This document shows positions 6,922-16,057 of a DNA stretch of 64,000 nt, piece after piece (position 1 is the first letter of the stretch; the number at the start of each line of letters is the position of its first letter). The notes below the pieces were generated by a model. The model was not told the DNA's origin and made no database searches. It saw nothing but the letters and a program-made list of their open reading frames with translations. Origin of the DNA: JAQGMJ01 sp036498945 (GTDB lineage Bacteria > Pseudomonadota > Gammaproteobacteria > Burkholderiales > JAEUOS01); contig DASYEQ010000036.1 in assembly GCA_036498945.1 (NCBI GenBank), forward strand, positions 1 to 64,000, written 5' to 3'. A program made the translations under genes and the position numbers.

Positions 6922-8730
6922 ATGAACGCATTTACCGACATGCAGGATCTTCTGCAGGACTTCCTTACCGAAGGCGGAGAGTTGCTCGACGACGTCGACC
7001 AGAAGCTGGTCGAGCTCGAGCACAACGCCCAGGACAAGGGCCTGCTGAACACGATCTTCCGCGGCTTTCACACCATCAAGGGCGGCGCCGGCTTTCTCGA
7101 CGCTCCGGCGATGGTCGAGCTGTGCCACCGTACGGAAAACCTGTTCGACCAGTTGCGCAGCGACAAGCTGACGCTCACCCCGGAAATGCTCGACGTGATT
7201 CTCGCCGCCACCGGCGAAGTCAAGCGCATGATGGGCGAGATGTCGGGCTTTACCGCGCCGCAGGCAGCGCCCGCCGAGATGCTGGAAGCGCTCGACGCCT
7301 GCCTGAAGGGTGAGACGCCGGCGCGCAAGACGGCGCCTGCGGCCAAGCCCGCCGCAGCTGCCGCCGCGCCCGCGCAAGCGGCGGGCAACGGTGAATTCGA
7401 CTGGGGGCGCCTGTATCACGTGCTCACCGGCAAGACCGAGGATGCCGAAGGCAAGCCGGTGCTGCTGGTGGCACCTTCTGCCGCGCCGGCGCACACCGAG
7501 GCCGCGCCGGTGGTGCGTACCTCGCGCCCAGCCGCTGCCGGCGCCGCCAGTGCCACCGTCACCAAGGACGGCACGATGCGCGTGGACACCACGCGCTTCG
7601 ACCAGATCCTCAATTTGTCGGGCGAAATCGGCCTGACCAAGAACCGCCTCAACTGCCTGCGCACCGATCTTCTGCGCGGCACCCAGGGTGGCGACGCCAT
7701 GAAGACTCTGGACACCGTCCTGGGTCAGCTCGACATGCTGGTCTCCGACCTGCAGTCGGCGGTAATGAAGGCGCGCATGCAGCCGGTCGGCCGCGTGTTC
7801 CAGAAGTACAGCCGCCTGGCGCGCGACGTTGCGCGCACCCTCGGCAAGGATTGCGAACTGATCATCGAGGGCGGCGACACTGAAGTCGACAAGACCATCC
7901 TCGAGGAGCTCAACGACCCGCTGGTGCACCTGGTGCGCAACGCGGTGGACCATGGCCTGGAGCCGACGGCCGACCGCGAAGCCGCCGGCAAGCCGGCGCG
8001 TGGCACCATCCGCCTGGTGGCGCGCCAGGCCGGCGATCACATCGTGATCGAGATCACCGATGATGGCCGCGGCATGCGCCCTGACATCCTGCGCCAGAAG
8101 GCGGTGGAAAAGGGCCTCATCAGCCAGGAAGAAGCCAATACTCTGGACGAGCGCGCCAGCCTGAACCTGATTTTCCTCCCCGGTTTTTCCACCAAGAGCG
8201 AAATCAGCGAAGTCTCCGGTCGCGGCGTCGGCATGGACGTGGTGATGACCAACATCCGCCGCCTGAAAGGCCGCATCGACCTGTCTTCCAAGGTCGGCCA
8301 AGGGTCGAAAGTGACGATCTCGCTGCCGCTGACCCTCGCCATCCTCCCGGTGCTGATGATGAAGCAGGGCGGCCAGACTTTCGCCATGCCGCTCACCGCG
8401 GTGCGCGAAATCATCGGCATCGAGACCGAGAAGGTGCAGTTCGTCTCCGGCCAGCCGACGCTGGTAGTGCGCGGCGAAGCCTTGCCGGTGCTGCAATTGG
8501 CCAACCTGCTGGGCCGCACGCAGGAAGGCGAATCGCTGGTTGGCGTGGTTGCCACCTCCGGCGACAAGGCCTACGTGCTGGCGGTCGACAGTTTCGTCGG
8601 CCAGGACGAGGTGATGATCAAGCCGCTGGAGGGCATCAAGCCCAAGGGCGTGACCGGCGCCACCTTGTCCGGCGAAGGCGTCGTGGTGCTGGTGCTGGAA
8701 ATGCACGAGATGCTGCAAGGCCTGGTCTGA
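6922..8730 (+). CDS. cheA: Chemotaxis histidine kinase CheA
   Basis: Autophosphorylates in response to receptors and passes phosphate to CheY and CheB. 602 residues: P1/HPt domain with H50 (FHTIKGGAGF), an Ala/Pro-rich linker near 130-155, a short segment where P2 would normally lie, dimerisation helix pair (about 212-280), ATPase domain with ELNDPLVHLVRNAVDHGLE, DDGRGM and GRGVGMDVV, and a C-terminal CheW-like domain from about 470. A full P2 (CheY/CheB docking) domain is not evident, making it shorter than E. coli CheA (654). Confidence 0.95.
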   Translation: MNAFTDMQDLLQDFLTEGGELLDDVDQKLVELEHNAQDKGLLNTIFRGFHTIKGGAGFLDAPAMVELCHRTENLFDQLRSDKLTLTPEMLDVILAATGEVKRMMGEMSGFTAPQAAPAEMLEALDACLKGETPARKTAPAAKPAAAAAAPAQAAGNGEFDWGRLYHVLTGKTEDAEGKPVLLVAPSAAPAHTEAAPVVRTSRPAAAGAASATVTKDGTMRVDTTRFDQILNLSGEIGLTKNRLNCLRTDLLRGTQGGDAMKTLDTVLGQLDMLVSDLQSAVMKARMQPVGRVFQKYSRLARDVARTLGKDCELIIEGGDTEVDKTILEELNDPLVHLVRNAVDHGLEPTADREAAGKPARGTIRLVARQAGDHIVIEITDDGRGMRPDILRQKAVEKGLISQEEANTLDERASLNLIFLPGFSTKSEISEVSGRGVGMDVVMTNIRRLKGRIDLSSKVGQGSKVTISLPLTLAILPVLMMKQGGQTFAMPLTAVREIIGIETEKVQFVSGQPTLVVRGEALPVLQLANLLGRTQEGESLVGVVATSGDKAYVLAVDSFVGQDEVMIKPLEGIKPKGVTGATLSGEGVVVLVLEMHEMLQGLV

Positions 8731-8741
8731 CGATGCTTGAA

Positions 8742-8773
8742 CGCGGCGGCCAGGCGCAAGCCTGGCCGCCGCG
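8742..8773 (+). terminator. Strong GC hairpin after cheA
   Basis: A perfect 14-bp, nearly all-GC stem closed by a GCAA tetraloop (GNRA type), starting 12 bases after the cheA stop. No T-run follows, so it is either a hairpin that stabilises the 3' end or part of a factor-dependent termination site. Confidence 0.5.
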
Positions 8774-8811
8774 GCAACCCTGGTACGGCAAAACGAAATG
8801 TTTCTTTTGGT

Positions 8812-8850
8812 TAAAAATAAAAAGCCCGCCTGCGGCAATGCCGGGCGGGC
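8812..8850 (-). terminator. Intrinsic terminator for the small minus-strand gene
   Basis: On the minus strand GCCCGCC pairs with GGCGGGC, with an inner 4-bp stem around an ATT loop, and is followed by a T-rich run (T5, A, T5). It lies 20 bases after the stop of the small ORF at 8870-9082. This supports that ORF being transcribed. Confidence 0.75.
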
Positions 8851-8869
8851 CCATGTGGAGCGGGAGGTT

Positions 8870-9082
8870 TCAGGCGGTATGCGGGTGGCGTGCGTGGCGG
8901 CTGGGACGGTTCTGGATCAGCGAAAGCAGGTCGTCCTCAAACCACTCATCATCGGTGGTTTCGGGGTCTTCGGCTTCGCCAAACGCCTGCTGCAGGCGGT
9001 CAAAGTTCAGGCCGCTTTCCACGTGGCCATCGGCCCAGTTCCCGGCATAGCCAGGAAAGCCGGCGGGTTCAACAAGTCCCAT
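8870..9082 (-). CDS. Small acidic hypothetical protein between cheA and flhB
   Basis: A 70-residue product beginning MGLVEPAGFPGYAGNWADG, rich in Asp and Glu (DDEWFEDDLLSLIQ near residues 45-57), with no membrane segment. I recognise no family. It is judged real because AAGGAG sits seven bases before the ATG and an intrinsic terminator follows its stop. It is convergent with cheA and divergent from flhB. A role in chemotaxis or flagellar export is only suggested by position. Confidence 0.65.
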   Translation of the reverse strand: MGLVEPAGFPGYAGNWADGHVESGLNFDRLQQAFGEAEDPETTDDEWFEDDLLSLIQNRPSRHARHPHTA

Positions 9083-9261
9083 TACTTAACTCCTTGACTA
9101 GATTGAGATTTCTCTGAGCCGCATGGAGTGCGGCATAGAATCACTCTAGCCTCCGGAGCGCAAGGCCCGCGCCCCGATTAAGGCACTTTTTCGCCCCTTT
9201 ATCGAGGTTTGGCAGGGCTCATGAATACGGAGAATGCAACCGTTAATTCATGAGGCCCGCA

Positions 9262-10404
9262 ATGGCTGAAGAGCAGGATACCGAACGGGAATTACCAGCG
9301 TCGCAAAAGCGGCTGGATGAGGCACGCGAACGCGGCCAGGTTCCCCGTTCACGCGAGCTGACCACGGCCGCCCTCCTGCTCGCCGGTGCCTCCGCCGTGC
9401 TGATGTACGGCCCCGGCATGTTCCGCGACAGCGCCGAATTCCTGCAAAACGGCCTGACGCTCACCCGCGCTTCCGCCTTCGACGCCCACGTCGCCATGGA
9501 ACAGGCTGGCCAGCTGGTGGTGCACGGCATGAAGATCGCGCTGCCGGTGCTGCTTGGCCTGTTCGCCATCGCCGCCTTTTCGCAACTCGCAATCGGGGGC
9601 TGGCTGTTTACCACCGAGCCTCTGATGCCGGATTTCAATCGCTTGAATCCGATGTCCGGCCTGGGCAAGATGTTTTCCTCCCAGGGCCTGATCGAACTGG
9701 TCAAGTCGCTGGTCAAGGTGGCCCTGGTCGGCGGCGCCTGCGCCTGGGTGGTGTGGCGCGACCGCGCCGAACTCGTCACCCCGCTGTCGCAGAATCCCGG
9801 CGCCGCTTTTGATCTCGCCGGTAGCGTGGTCGTGCATGATTTCCTTTTCATCGCCGCCACCCTGGTTCTGGTGGCGATGGCCGACGTGCCGCTGGCGCTC
9901 TGGCGCCACGCCAAGGGCCTGCGCATGACCAAGGAAGAAGTCAAGCGCGAAGCCCGCGAAACCGAAGGCGACCCCAAGATCAAGGGCAAGATCCGCCAGC
10001 GCCAGCGCGAAGCCGCGCGCCGCCGCATGATGTCCAACGTACCCAAGGCCGACGTCATCGTCACCAACCCGACGCACTACGCGGTGGCGCTTGCCTACAA
10101 GGGCGAGTTGATGCGCGCGCCGAAGGTGGTGGCCAAGGGTGCCGACGAAGTCGCCGCGCGCATCCGCGAACTCGGCGCCGAGCACAGCATCCCCACCGTC
10201 GAAGCTCCGCCGCTGGCGCGTGCGCTTTACGCCCACGCCGAGCTGGAACAGGAAATCCCGCCGGCGCTGTTCAACGCCGTCGCCCAAGTGCTGGCCTACG
10301 TATTCCAGCTGCGCACCCTTACCGGCAACTTCCGTCCGCAGGCGCCGACCGACATCCCGGTGCCACCCGAACTCGACCCGCATAACAAGGAGGCTGCGGC
10401 ATGA
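9262..10404 (+). CDS. flhB: Flagellar type III export protein FlhB
   Basis: Export-gate protein that switches substrate specificity from rod/hook to filament proteins. 380 residues from the ATG at 9262, preceded by TGAGG; an in-frame ATG at 9250 lacks a ribosome site. The N-terminus AEEQDTERELPASQKRLDEA and four membrane segments are typical. The cytoplasmic domain carries the autocleavage motif N269-P270-T271-H272, the same numbering as in E. coli. Its stop overlaps the flhA start (ATGA). Confidence 0.95.
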   Translation: MAEEQDTERELPASQKRLDEARERGQVPRSRELTTAALLLAGASAVLMYGPGMFRDSAEFLQNGLTLTRASAFDAHVAMEQAGQLVVHGMKIALPVLLGLFAIAAFSQLAIGGWLFTTEPLMPDFNRLNPMSGLGKMFSSQGLIELVKSLVKVALVGGACAWVVWRDRAELVTPLSQNPGAAFDLAGSVVVHDFLFIAATLVLVAMADVPLALWRHAKGLRMTKEEVKREARETEGDPKIKGKIRQRQREAARRRMMSNVPKADVIVTNPTHYAVALAYKGELMRAPKVVAKGADEVAARIRELGAEHSIPTVEAPPLARALYAHAELEQEIPPALFNAVAQVLAYVFQLRTLTGNFRPQAPTDIPVPPELDPHNKEAAA

Positions 10405-12503
10405 GCGCGCTCGCCCTGAACCGTGCCACGCTGAAGAGCATCCCCTGGCGCGGCCTCGCCGCCCCGCTGTTCGTGGTGATGATCCTGGCAATGATGATCC
10501 TGCCCTTGCCGGCGGTCGTCCTCGACCTGTTCTTCACTTTCAATATCGCGCTCGGCCTGATCGTGCTGCTGGCCGCGGTGTACGCCAACCGTCCGCTGGA
10601 CTTCGCCGCCTTCCCGACGGTGCTGCTGCTCACCACGCTGTTGCGCCTGTCGCTCAACGTCGCCTCCACACGTATCGTGCTGCTCAAGGGCCACACCGGG
10701 GCGGACGCCGCAGGCAAGGTGATCGAGGCGTTTGGTCACTTCCTGGTCGGCGGCAACTTCGCCGTGGGCCTGGTGGTGTTTGCCATCCTGATCGTCATCA
10801 ACTTCGTGGTGGTGACCAAGGGCGCCGGCCGTATCGCCGAAGTGTCGGCGCGCTTCACCCTCGATGCCATGCCCGGCAAGCAGATGGCGATCGACGCCGA
10901 CCTGAACGCCGGCCTGATCGACGAGAAGACGGCACGCAAGCGCCGCACCGAAATCGCTTCCGAAGCCGACTTCTACGGCGCCATGGACGGCGCCTCCAAG
11001 TTCGTGCGCGGCGACGCCATCGCCGGCATCCTGATTCTTTTCATCAACGTCATCGGCGGCCTGATCATCGGCATGGCGCAGCATGACCTGTCGCTCGCCA
11101 CCGCAGCCAACAACTACGTGCTGCTGGCCATCGGCGACGGTCTGGTGGCGCAGATTCCCGCGCTGGTGATCTCGATTGCCGCCGGCCTCGTGGTTTCGCG
11201 CGTCGGCGCCGACGAAGACAACAAGGAAGACATGGGCGCGCAGATCGTGCGCCAGCTGGTCTCCAATCCGCAGACCATGATGGTCACCGGCGGCGTGCTG
11301 GTGCTGCTGGGCATGATCCCCGGCATGCCGCATTTTGCCTTCCTCGCCTTTGGTGCCGGCGCCGGCTGGTACGGCTGGTGGCGCACCCAGGCCGTCAAGC
11401 GTGCAGCGGTCAAGCCCGCCGCCGAAGCGGTGGTCGCGCCCGACAAGCAGGAAGCCTCGTGGGACGACCTGGTGCCGGTGGACGTGCTGGGCCTGGAAGT
11501 CGGCTACCGCCTGATCCCTCTGGTCGATGCCGGCCAGGACGGCGACCTGCTCAAGCGCATCAAGGCGATCCGCAAGAAATTCGCCCAGGAAGTCGGCTTC
11601 CTGCCGCCGCAAGTGCACATCCGCGACAACCTCGAACTGCGTCCTTCCGGCTACCGCGTGATCCTCAAGGGCGTGGTGATCGGCGAAGGCGAAGTCTTCA
11701 CCGGCATGCACATGGCGATCAACCCCGGCGGCGCCACTGGCACACTGCCGGGCACCGCCGCCAAGGACCCGGCCTTCGGCTTGCCCGCGGTGTGGATCGA
11801 AACCGCCTTCCGCGACCAGGCGCTTACCTCCGGCTATACCGTGGTCGATGCCGGCAGCGTGGTCGCCACCCACCTCAATCACCTGATGCAATCGCAAGCC
11901 GCGCAACTGCTCGGCCGCGCCGAAACCCAGGCCCTGGTGGACCACTTCAACAAGCTGGCGCCGAAGCTGATCGAAGACCTGATGCCCAAGCTGGTGCCGC
12001 TGGCGACGCTGCAGCGCGTGCTGCAGAACCTGCTGGAAGAGGGCGTGCACATCCGCGACCTGCGCACCATCGTCGAATCGATGACCGAAGCCGCCGCCAA
12101 GACCACCGCCCCGGCCGAACTCACCGCCAACGTGCGCATCGCCCTGGGCCGCGCCATCATGCAGATGCTCTACGGTCCGGCGCGCGAGATCGAAATGCTG
12201 GTGCTCGAACCTGATCTTGAGCGCGCGCTCACCCAGGCTGCAGGCCCCACCGGCGACTCCCTGGCGATCGAGCCGGGCTTGGCCGAGAACATGATGCGCG
12301 AGCTCACCAATGCCGCCCAGCGCATGGACACGCTGGGCCAGCCGCCGGCGCTGCTGGTGCCCGACCGCCTGCGCGTCGCGCTCTCGCGCATGGCCCGCCG
12401 CGCCGCGCCGCGGCTGAAAGTGATCGCCCACGCCGAAGTCCCAGAAGCCTGCACCATCCGCGTCGCTGCCGTCGTCGGCGCGCGCGGTCCCCTGCCGGCC
12501 TGA
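10401..12503 (+). CDS. flhA: Flagellar type III export protein FlhA
   Basis: Core of the flagellar export gate, using proton motive force to export substrates. The 700-residue length is standard. The N-terminal half has eight predicted membrane segments and the FHIPEP-family signatures LRLSLNVASTRIVLLKGHTG and GRIAEVSARFTLDAMPGKQM. The C-terminal cytoplasmic domain (about 350-700) binds chaperone-substrate complexes. The start overlaps the flhB stop by four bases and has AAGGAGG upstream. Confidence 0.96.
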   Translation: MSALALNRATLKSIPWRGLAAPLFVVMILAMMILPLPAVVLDLFFTFNIALGLIVLLAAVYANRPLDFAAFPTVLLLTTLLRLSLNVASTRIVLLKGHTGADAAGKVIEAFGHFLVGGNFAVGLVVFAILIVINFVVVTKGAGRIAEVSARFTLDAMPGKQMAIDADLNAGLIDEKTARKRRTEIASEADFYGAMDGASKFVRGDAIAGILILFINVIGGLIIGMAQHDLSLATAANNYVLLAIGDGLVAQIPALVISIAAGLVVSRVGADEDNKEDMGAQIVRQLVSNPQTMMVTGGVLVLLGMIPGMPHFAFLAFGAGAGWYGWWRTQAVKRAAVKPAAEAVVAPDKQEASWDDLVPVDVLGLEVGYRLIPLVDAGQDGDLLKRIKAIRKKFAQEVGFLPPQVHIRDNLELRPSGYRVILKGVVIGEGEVFTGMHMAINPGGATGTLPGTAAKDPAFGLPAVWIETAFRDQALTSGYTVVDAGSVVATHLNHLMQSQAAQLLGRAETQALVDHFNKLAPKLIEDLMPKLVPLATLQRVLQNLLEEGVHIRDLRTIVESMTEAAAKTTAPAELTANVRIALGRAIMQMLYGPAREIEMLVLEPDLERALTQAAGPTGDSLAIEPGLAENMMRELTNAAQRMDTLGQPPALLVPDRLRVALSRMARRAAPRLKVIAHAEVPEACTIRVAAVVGARGPLPA

Positions 12504-12561
12504 CCATTTTTCCAACCCAGCACGACAAACAGACAGATAAGACGTTTACGAGGGTATCGCC

Positions 12562-14343
12562 ATGTTGATGAAAAAGTTTATCGCTCCCACCTCGCGTGAA
12601 GCCATGCAGAAGATGAAGAATGAACTGGGCCCGGACGCCCTGGTCATCTCCAATCGCAAGGTCGCCGGCGGCGTGGAGATTCTCGCCATGGCGGAGAACG
12701 CGGTCGAATCCCTCGAACAACACGACGCGCCTGCGCCGATGCAACCGGCCGCCGCGCCGCAGCGGACGCCCGTCGCGCAGCCGCGCCAGCCCGCGCCGCA
12801 ACGCGTCGCCGCCCCAGCACCGCAAGCGCGCGCCGCCGAGCCGCAGCCGCGCATCTTCCCGCAACGCAACCAGGCGTCGATGGCCAACCCGTTTGCCGCG
12901 CCCGGCTTCGTTTCCGCCAACGCGCCCGCACCGGTGCCGGCGGCTCGTCCCGCTTCGCGCCTGGAGCAGCGCGCCGCGCAGGAACAGCGTCCCGCCTTCC
13001 GCGCTTCCGCGCCCGCCCCGGCTCCCGCTGCGCCGACCTACCAGACCCTGAGGGACTTCGCCACGCATCTCGATCAACCCGAGATGCAGGAGCCTGAAGC
13101 CGCCCCCGCCCCCGCGCCCGTTGCGCAAGCGGCCGCCCGTCCGGCCCGCGCCATGCGCCCGCGCCCGGCGAACCCATTTGCCAACATGCCCGCCGCGCGC
13201 GCGCTGCGCCGTGCCCCGGCCGCGCGCGCTGCCGTGCAGCCGGCGCCGGTCCCGGCCCGGTCTGCCGCCGCGCCGGTGCAGCCCGCTGCCGCTCCCGTTG
13301 CCGCGCAACCCGCGCCGGTGGCTGCCGCTCCCGTTGCGGCTCCGATTGCCGCCCCGGTTGCCGAGCGCCCGATGCCTTCGCTTGCCACCCAGCCTTCGGA
13401 CAACGAAGAGCGCCTGCTGGGTGAAGTGAAGGCGATGAAGGCGCTGCTGCAAAGCCAGCTGCAAGGCTTCGCCTTCCGCGACATGAGCCAGCGCCGCCCG
13501 CTCGCCATGAAGTTCTGGCGCGAGATGGCCGATGCCGGCTATTCCGCCACCGTCACCCGCACCGTGGTCGACAAGCTGCCCGACGATCTGAACGAAGCGC
13601 AAGCGCGCAAGTGGCTGGGTGAGGTGCTGGCGCGCAACCTGCGCTGCGCCGATGCCGGCAGCGACCTGGTGGAAGCCGGCGGCACCTACGCGCTGGTCGG
13701 CCCCACCGGCGTCGGCAAGACCACCACCATCGCCAAGCTGGCGGCACGCTGCGTGGTCAAGTACGGCGCGCAATCGCTGGGCCTGATCACCACCGACAGC
13801 TATCGTATCGGCGCCTTCGACCAGCTCGCCATCTACGGCAAGATCCTCGGCGTCAAGGTGCACTCCGCGCAATCCCTGCCCGAGCTCGAAGCGGCGCTGA
13901 ACACCCTGCGCGGCAAACGCCTGATCCTGATCGACACCACCGGCATGGGTCAGCGCGATTCGCGCCTGGCCGAGCAGATCAACCTGCTGGACCTGCCGCA
14001 GGTGCGCCGCATCCTGCTGCTCAATGCCGCCGCCCAGGCCGAGACGCTGGACGACGTCGCGCGCGCTTATCAAGGCCGCGCCGCCGGCGCCCGCCCGCTC
14101 TCCGGCGTGATCTTTTCCAAGATCGACGAAGCCGCCAAGCTCGGCCCGGTGCTCGACACCGCGATGCGCCACAGCCTGGACGTGTTCTACGTTGCCTGCG
14201 GCCAGCGCGTGCCGGAAGACCTGCATCCGGCCAAGGCGCAAGTGCTGATCCACCGTTCGCTGAAGTCCGCGGCCGACCCGGTGTTCGCCCTGCGCGAAGA
14301 CGAAGTGCCGCTGCGCGCCATCTCCCAACCCGCCCATGCTTGA
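12562..14343 (+). CDS. flhF: Flagellar biosynthesis SRP-type GTPase FlhF
   Basis: SRP-family GTPase that helps set flagellum position and number. 593 residues: a short N-terminal domain (MLMKKFIAPTSREAMQKMKN), a very long Ala/Pro-rich low-complexity linker (about 55-290), a helical N domain, and the G domain with P-loop GPTGVGKT at 380-387, TTDSYRIGAFDQL, LIDTTGMGQRD and the SKIDEA motif. The linker makes it longer than many FlhF proteins. The 3' end overlaps or abuts flhG. Confidence 0.94.
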   Translation: MLMKKFIAPTSREAMQKMKNELGPDALVISNRKVAGGVEILAMAENAVESLEQHDAPAPMQPAAAPQRTPVAQPRQPAPQRVAAPAPQARAAEPQPRIFPQRNQASMANPFAAPGFVSANAPAPVPAARPASRLEQRAAQEQRPAFRASAPAPAPAAPTYQTLRDFATHLDQPEMQEPEAAPAPAPVAQAAARPARAMRPRPANPFANMPAARALRRAPAARAAVQPAPVPARSAAAPVQPAAAPVAAQPAPVAAAPVAAPIAAPVAERPMPSLATQPSDNEERLLGEVKAMKALLQSQLQGFAFRDMSQRRPLAMKFWREMADAGYSATVTRTVVDKLPDDLNEAQARKWLGEVLARNLRCADAGSDLVEAGGTYALVGPTGVGKTTTIAKLAARCVVKYGAQSLGLITTDSYRIGAFDQLAIYGKILGVKVHSAQSLPELEAALNTLRGKRLILIDTTGMGQRDSRLAEQINLLDLPQVRRILLLNAAAQAETLDDVARAYQGRAAGARPLSGVIFSKIDEAAKLGPVLDTAMRHSLDVFYVACGQRVPEDLHPAKAQVLIHRSLKSAADPVFALREDEVPLRAISQPAHA

Positions 14344-14353
14344 GGCTTCCTAC

Positions 14354-15208
14354 ATGAGCGTAGTCGTACCCAATCCGCACGCGGTAGCGACGCCGCGTGA
14401 CCAGGCTGCCGGCCTGCGTTCGCTGCTCAAGCGGCGTTCGCTGCGCATCCTGCCGGTGCTGCCGGCAGGCGATCCCGCGGGCCAGGGCGCCGCCGCGGCC
14501 CTGCTGGCGCGCGAGCTGGCCGCCACCGGCCGGCGCGTGATCCTGCTCGACGAGAGCGGCGCCGCCGCGCGCCCGCTCGGAGTGAAGCCGCGCCATGACT
14601 TGCTGGCACTGATCGAAGGCCGCGAGGAATTCGACGGCGTTGCATTGAAGGCTGCGCCCAACCTGCGCTACGTCGCCGCCACCGCTGGACTGCCGGCGCT
14701 GATTGGCGCGGAGGCAGCGGGCGATCCGTTTTTCGCCGGCTTCCTCAATTTGGCCGAGCCCGCCGATACCCTGGTGCTGAACCTGGTCGGCACGCTCACG
14801 CCCGCCGGCGGCCTGTGGCTGCCCGCGCCGGCCGCTTCCGCCGCCAACCTGATCGTGGCCGGCGTTGGCGACAACGACCTCACCGCCGCCTACGCGGCGA
14901 TCAAGCAGGCACACGCCGCCAGCGCCAATGCGCCGGTATTTCGCGTGCTCGTCTCAGGCGCGGCCAGCGAGCGCGCCGCGCGCGCCGTCTGCGCCAAGAT
15001 CGCCGAAGCGGCGCGCCGCTTTCTCGCCGTGCCGGTCGAATACGCCGGCAATGTGCCGCCGACTGCCGACGGCACCTTGCTGGGACGCTCGCTCAAGGCC
15101 CAGGCCTATCCCGAAGCCGTGCGCGTGCTGGCCCGCGTGGCGCAGGAAAGCGCCGCATGGCGCCTGGCCGAATGCGTCGCCGACGACGAAACCGCACACC
15201 CGAATTGA
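14354..15208 (+). CDS. flhG: Divergent FlhG/MinD-like protein lacking a P-loop
   Basis: Occupies the flhG place between flhF and fliA. FlhG is normally a MinD-type ATPase limiting flagellar number and stimulating FlhF GTPase. The N-terminal FlhF-activating motif is present as DQAAGLR at residues 16-22. Where the deviant Walker A (KGGxGKT) should be, this protein has GDPAGQGA, without either lysine; LLDES and DLTAAYAAIK keep the rest of the MinD fold. The ATG at 14354 is preferred because GAGG lies eight bases upstream; an ATG at 14336 inside flhF is possible. ATP hydrolysis is probably lost (inference). Confidence 0.8.
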   Translation: MSVVVPNPHAVATPRDQAAGLRSLLKRRSLRILPVLPAGDPAGQGAAAALLARELAATGRRVILLDESGAAARPLGVKPRHDLLALIEGREEFDGVALKAAPNLRYVAATAGLPALIGAEAAGDPFFAGFLNLAEPADTLVLNLVGTLTPAGGLWLPAPAASAANLIVAGVGDNDLTAAYAAIKQAHAASANAPVFRVLVSGAASERAARAVCAKIAEAARRFLAVPVEYAGNVPPTADGTLLGRSLKAQAYPEAVRVLARVAQESAAWRLAECVADDETAHPN

Positions 15209-15246
15209 CCCCATTTGCATCCGCCCATCGCAGGAGTTCACGCGAC

Positions 15247-15960
15247 ATGTACACGGCCACCGGCGTTCTTGAACGCAACCAAAAAATCGAGCAGTTTGTC
15301 CCTCTGGTCAAGCGCATGGCGCACCACCTGCTGGCGCGCCTGCCGGCGTCGGTGCAGGCCGACGACCTGATCCAGGCCGGCATGATCGGCCTGATGGACG
15401 CCGCCGGGCGCTTCGAGGAAGGCCACGGCGCGCAATTCGAGACCTACGCCAGCCAGCGCATCAAGGGCGCGATGCTTGACGAGCTGCGTTCCAACGACTG
15501 GATGCCGCGCGGCGTGCGCAAGGCGCAGCGCGATATCGAGAAGGCGATCGGCAAGCTGGAGCACCGGCTGGGCCGCTCGCCGACCGAGCCGGAGGTAGCC
15601 AAGGAGATGGGCGTCAAGCTCGACGAATACCAGGACATGCTGGCCGACGCGCGCGGCGCGCAACTGGTGCATTTCGACGAGATCGACGCCGAAGACGACA
15701 ACGAACCCTTCCTCGACCGCCACGTCGCGGCCGCTGGCGGCGACCCGCTGGAGCAGTTGAAGGACGAGCGCTTCAAGCGCGCCCTGGTGGGGGCCATCGA
15801 CAACCTGCCGGAGCGAGAGAAGTTGCTGATGGGCCTGTACTACGAACAGGAACTGAACTTCAAGGAAATCGCGGCGGTGCTCGGCGTGACCGAGTCGCGC
15901 GTGTGCCAGCTGCACAGCCAGGCGGTGGCGCGCATCCGCGTCAAGCTGAAGGACTGGTAA
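15247..15960 (+). CDS. fliA: Flagellar sigma factor FliA (sigma-28)
   Basis: RNA polymerase sigma factor for late flagellar and chemotaxis genes, held in check by FlgM. The 237-residue protein has region 2 (LVKRMAHHLLARLPASVQ and DDLIQAGMIGLMDAAGRF), region 3 (LGRSPTEPEVAKEMG) and region 4 with the helix-turn-helix NFKEIAAVLGVTESRVCQLH. Length and order match FliA. AGGAG precedes the ATG. It ends the flhB-flhA-flhF-flhG-fliA run. Confidence 0.96.
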   Translation: MYTATGVLERNQKIEQFVPLVKRMAHHLLARLPASVQADDLIQAGMIGLMDAAGRFEEGHGAQFETYASQRIKGAMLDELRSNDWMPRGVRKAQRDIEKAIGKLEHRLGRSPTEPEVAKEMGVKLDEYQDMLADARGAQLVHFDEIDAEDDNEPFLDRHVAAAGGDPLEQLKDERFKRALVGAIDNLPEREKLLMGLYYEQELNFKEIAAVLGVTESRVCQLHSQAVARIRVKLKDW

Positions 15961-16057
15961 ACCAGGCGCTGCCCGTGGGCGGCTGCGGGTCTTTTCGGGC
16001 TGGTCCCGGCTTCACGTAGAATGGCCGGCACCACCCGCTTCGCCTTGAGAGGGCTGC

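Noticed and set aside
6778..8838. A 686-codon minus-strand frame opposite cheA
   Set aside because: Shadow of cheA, with no domain resemblance and no ribosome site.
10296..12515. A 739-codon minus-strand frame opposite flhA
   Set aside because: Shadow of flhA; composition is typical of antisense GC-rich frames.
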